A stretch of DNA of 33,832 bases from NCBI GenBank assembly GCA_016185845.1, contig JACPMV010000007.1:1-33832 (forward strand), read 5' to 3'. The translations under genes and the position numbers were made by a program. The DNA is from Candidatus Woesearchaeota archaeon (GTDB lineage: Archaea > Nanobdellota > Nanobdellia > Woesearchaeales > GW2011-AR4). Under the pieces are notes generated by a model. That model was not told the origin of the DNA. It saw only the letters and a program-made list of their open reading frames with translations, and did not search any database. Positions 32,410 through 33,832 of this stretch are shown in pieces. The first letter of the stretch is position 1, and each line of letters starts with the position of its first letter.

Positions 32410-33832
32410 CTAAAACTCAACCTCAATCTCTAGGTCCTGCACTGTCGTCCTGCCTCGTGTGGGCTCGAAAGCAATCTGCTCTGCCGATGTCGCTGCCTTT
32501 ATCTCCGCTTCGACAGAATCAAAGTCCTTTTCCTCGACTTTTGACCTTATTATCAGCTTCTTAACCGGATACTTCAGTGATTTCTGGTTTTCGGTTTTCT
32601 TCTTCCTGGCAAACTCTACAACTGCAACGACAAAATCTCCGATGTGCTCTGCATGCTCATCAATTATGTTTAAGTCTGGCCATTTTGTGAGATGGATGCT
32701 TTTTGCTGTTTCATATTTTTTATAATATAATTGATATAACTCCTCTGTTATGAACGGCATTATCGGAGCCATCAGTTTTATTATTGTAAGCAATGAATGG
32801 TATAATGTGTATTGCGAGGACAATCTTGCTTCTTTGCCCCTTGTGCCTGCATTGTACAGCCTGTCTTTTGCAAGCTCAAGATAATTGTCGCAGTAAGTGT
32901 GCCAAAAGAATGTCTCTGTTTCCAGCTTGGTGTGCATGTACTCGTAATTATTAAAATTCTCGGTTGCTGATTTTACAACTTTGCTTAATTTTGACAATAG
33001 CCATCTGTCAACCGGCTCTAATTTTGCTGGCTTGTCAAATTGATAGTCGGCAAGGTGCATAAAGGCAAACTTTGAAGCATTCCAGATTTTTGTTATGAAC
33101 TTGCTTCCTGTAACCAAGTCTTTTTCCTGGAACGGCAAGTCATCTCCGAGCCTTGAGCCTGCTGCCCAGAACCTCAAAGAGTCTGCAGAATATTTCTTAA
33201 CCATTTCCCTTGGATCAATTATATTCCCCTTTGATTTTGACATTTTCTTGCCGTGCGGGTCCAAAGCCCAGCCGGAAATCATCACATTATTCCATGGAAC
33301 TTCTTTGTGGTGGAAATAGCTCTTTACAACAGTGTTGAAAAGCCAGAAAGTTATTATATCGTGGGCTTGAGGGCGAAGGCTCATCGGATGGAGTTTTTTC
33401 TGCAAAGCCTTGTCTTCAAACAATCCAATTGCAATATCGGGAGTTAGAGAAGAAGTTGCCCATGTGTCCAAAACATCTTTTTCCCCTATAAACTCACTAG
33501 AGCCGCACTTGCATTTCTTGTTCGGCTTATCCGCTAACGGATCAACTGGCAATTGCTTTTCATCTGCAAAGATTATTTCGCTGCATTTCTTGCAGTACCA
33601 TACCGGAATCGGGACTCCAAAATGCCTCTGCCTTGATATGTTCCAGTCCCACTTTAATCCGTTAATCCAGTTTTCGTATCTTGAGCGCATATGCTCAGGA
33701 TGCCATTTTATCTTTTTTCCATATACTACAAAATCATCCTTCAAGTCAAGATATTTGATGAACCACTGCTCTGTTGTCAGGATCTCGATGTCTGTCTCGC
33801 ATCTTTCATGGACATTAACGACATGCCTTATC
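32410..33832 (-). CDS. valS: Valyl-tRNA synthetase, C-terminal part
   Basis: The frame is open to the right edge, so the start lies outside the window. It begins RHVVNVHERCETDIE, then ILTTEQWFIKYLD, DWNISRQRHFGVPIPVWYC, a zinc-binding CKKC...CKCG pair, DVLDTWATSS, GKKMSKSKGN (the KMSKS loop) and a C-terminal anticodon-binding helical domain ending in a DLEIEVEF strand. The SRQRHFGVPIPVW form is of the archaeal type. The enzyme charges tRNA-Val. The TTG near 33744 is internal and is not a start. Confidence 0.9.
   Translation of the reverse strand, partial: IRHVVNVHERCETDIEILTTEQWFIKYLDLKDDFVVYGKKIKWHPEHMRSRYENWINGLKWDWNISRQRHFGVPIPVWYCKKCSEIIFADEKQLPVDPLADKPNKKCKCGSSEFIGEKDVLDTWATSSLTPDIAIGLFEDKALQKKLHPMSLRPQAHDIITFWLFNTVVKSYFHHKEVPWNNVMISGWALDPHGKKMSKSKGNIIDPREMVKKYSADSLRFWAAGSRLGDDLPFQEKDLVTGSKFITKIWNASKFAFMHLADYQFDKPAKLEPVDRWLLSKLSKVVKSATENFNNYEYMHTKLETETFFWHTYCDNYLELAKDRLYNAGTRGKEARLSSQYTLYHSLLTIIKLMAPIMPFITEELYQLYYKKYETAKSIHLTKWPDLNIIDEHAEHIGDFVVAVVEFARKKKTENQKSLKYPVKKLIIRSKVEEKDFDSVEAEIKAATSAEQIAFEPTRGRTTVQDLEIEVEF

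Noticed and set aside
33095-33744. valS start at the TTG near 33744
   Set aside because: The frame continues upstream to the window edge with conserved ValRS sequence (ILTTEQWFIKYLD), so the real start is outside the window.

Overview
The window looks like a piece of a DPANN archaeal genome, most likely Woesearchaeota or Pacearchaeota. The evidence is AT-rich DNA with TATA boxes about 26-30 bases before several leaderless start codons, a tRNA-Cys carrying two bulge-helix-bulge introns, an archaeal-type valyl-tRNA synthetase, and large cysteine-rich membrane and surface proteins of a kind I associate with those lineages. The lineage is inferred from gene content, not from a marker tree.

Left part (1-6330): the N-terminus of aspartate carbamoyltransferase (pyrB, running off the left edge), a homocysteine S-methyltransferase family enzyme, a CBS-domain/zinc-ribbon protein, and a protein with one intact and one degenerate nucleotidyltransferase repeat. 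Then comes a non-coding stretch with two copies of one promoter exactly 140 bp apart and a structured insert between them, followed by two unrecognised soluble proteins.

Middle (6357-27158, nearly all minus strand): two paralogous gene cassettes for a cell-surface complex. Cassette B starts with a 58-aa ribbon-helix-helix regulator, then a pilin-like N-terminally anchored protein (713 aa), a 49-aa ORF, a signal-peptide Ig-like protein (751 aa), a cysteine-rich membrane protein (361 aa) and a 1319-aa secreted protein. Cassette A starts with a 52-aa AbrB-like regulator, then the paralogous anchored protein (637 aa), an Ig/FN3 protein (607 aa), a 1534-aa cysteine-rich membrane protein ending in a VanY-type D,D-carboxypeptidase domain, and a six-helix membrane protein. 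Between the cassettes lie hicB, a hicA split by a 91-bp palindromic insert, and a second six-helix membrane protein. In both cassettes the reading frame breaks at the join between the Ig-like part and the membrane part. In cassette B the break comes from a perfect 46-bp tandem duplication.

Right part (27159-33832): an array of AGTATA-like motifs, a divergent cysteine-rich membrane protein, a structured stretch with small ORFs, tRNA-Cys(GCA) with introns in the anticodon loop and the T-loop, a 118-aa unknown, cysS, a convergent 369-aa unknown, and the C-terminal part of valS. The cysS frame is interrupted inside its CGPTVYD motif by 28 nt. These fold into a near-canonical bulge-helix-bulge, and their removal restores the expected protein exactly, which points to an archaeal mRNA intron. 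This is the most striking observation in the window.
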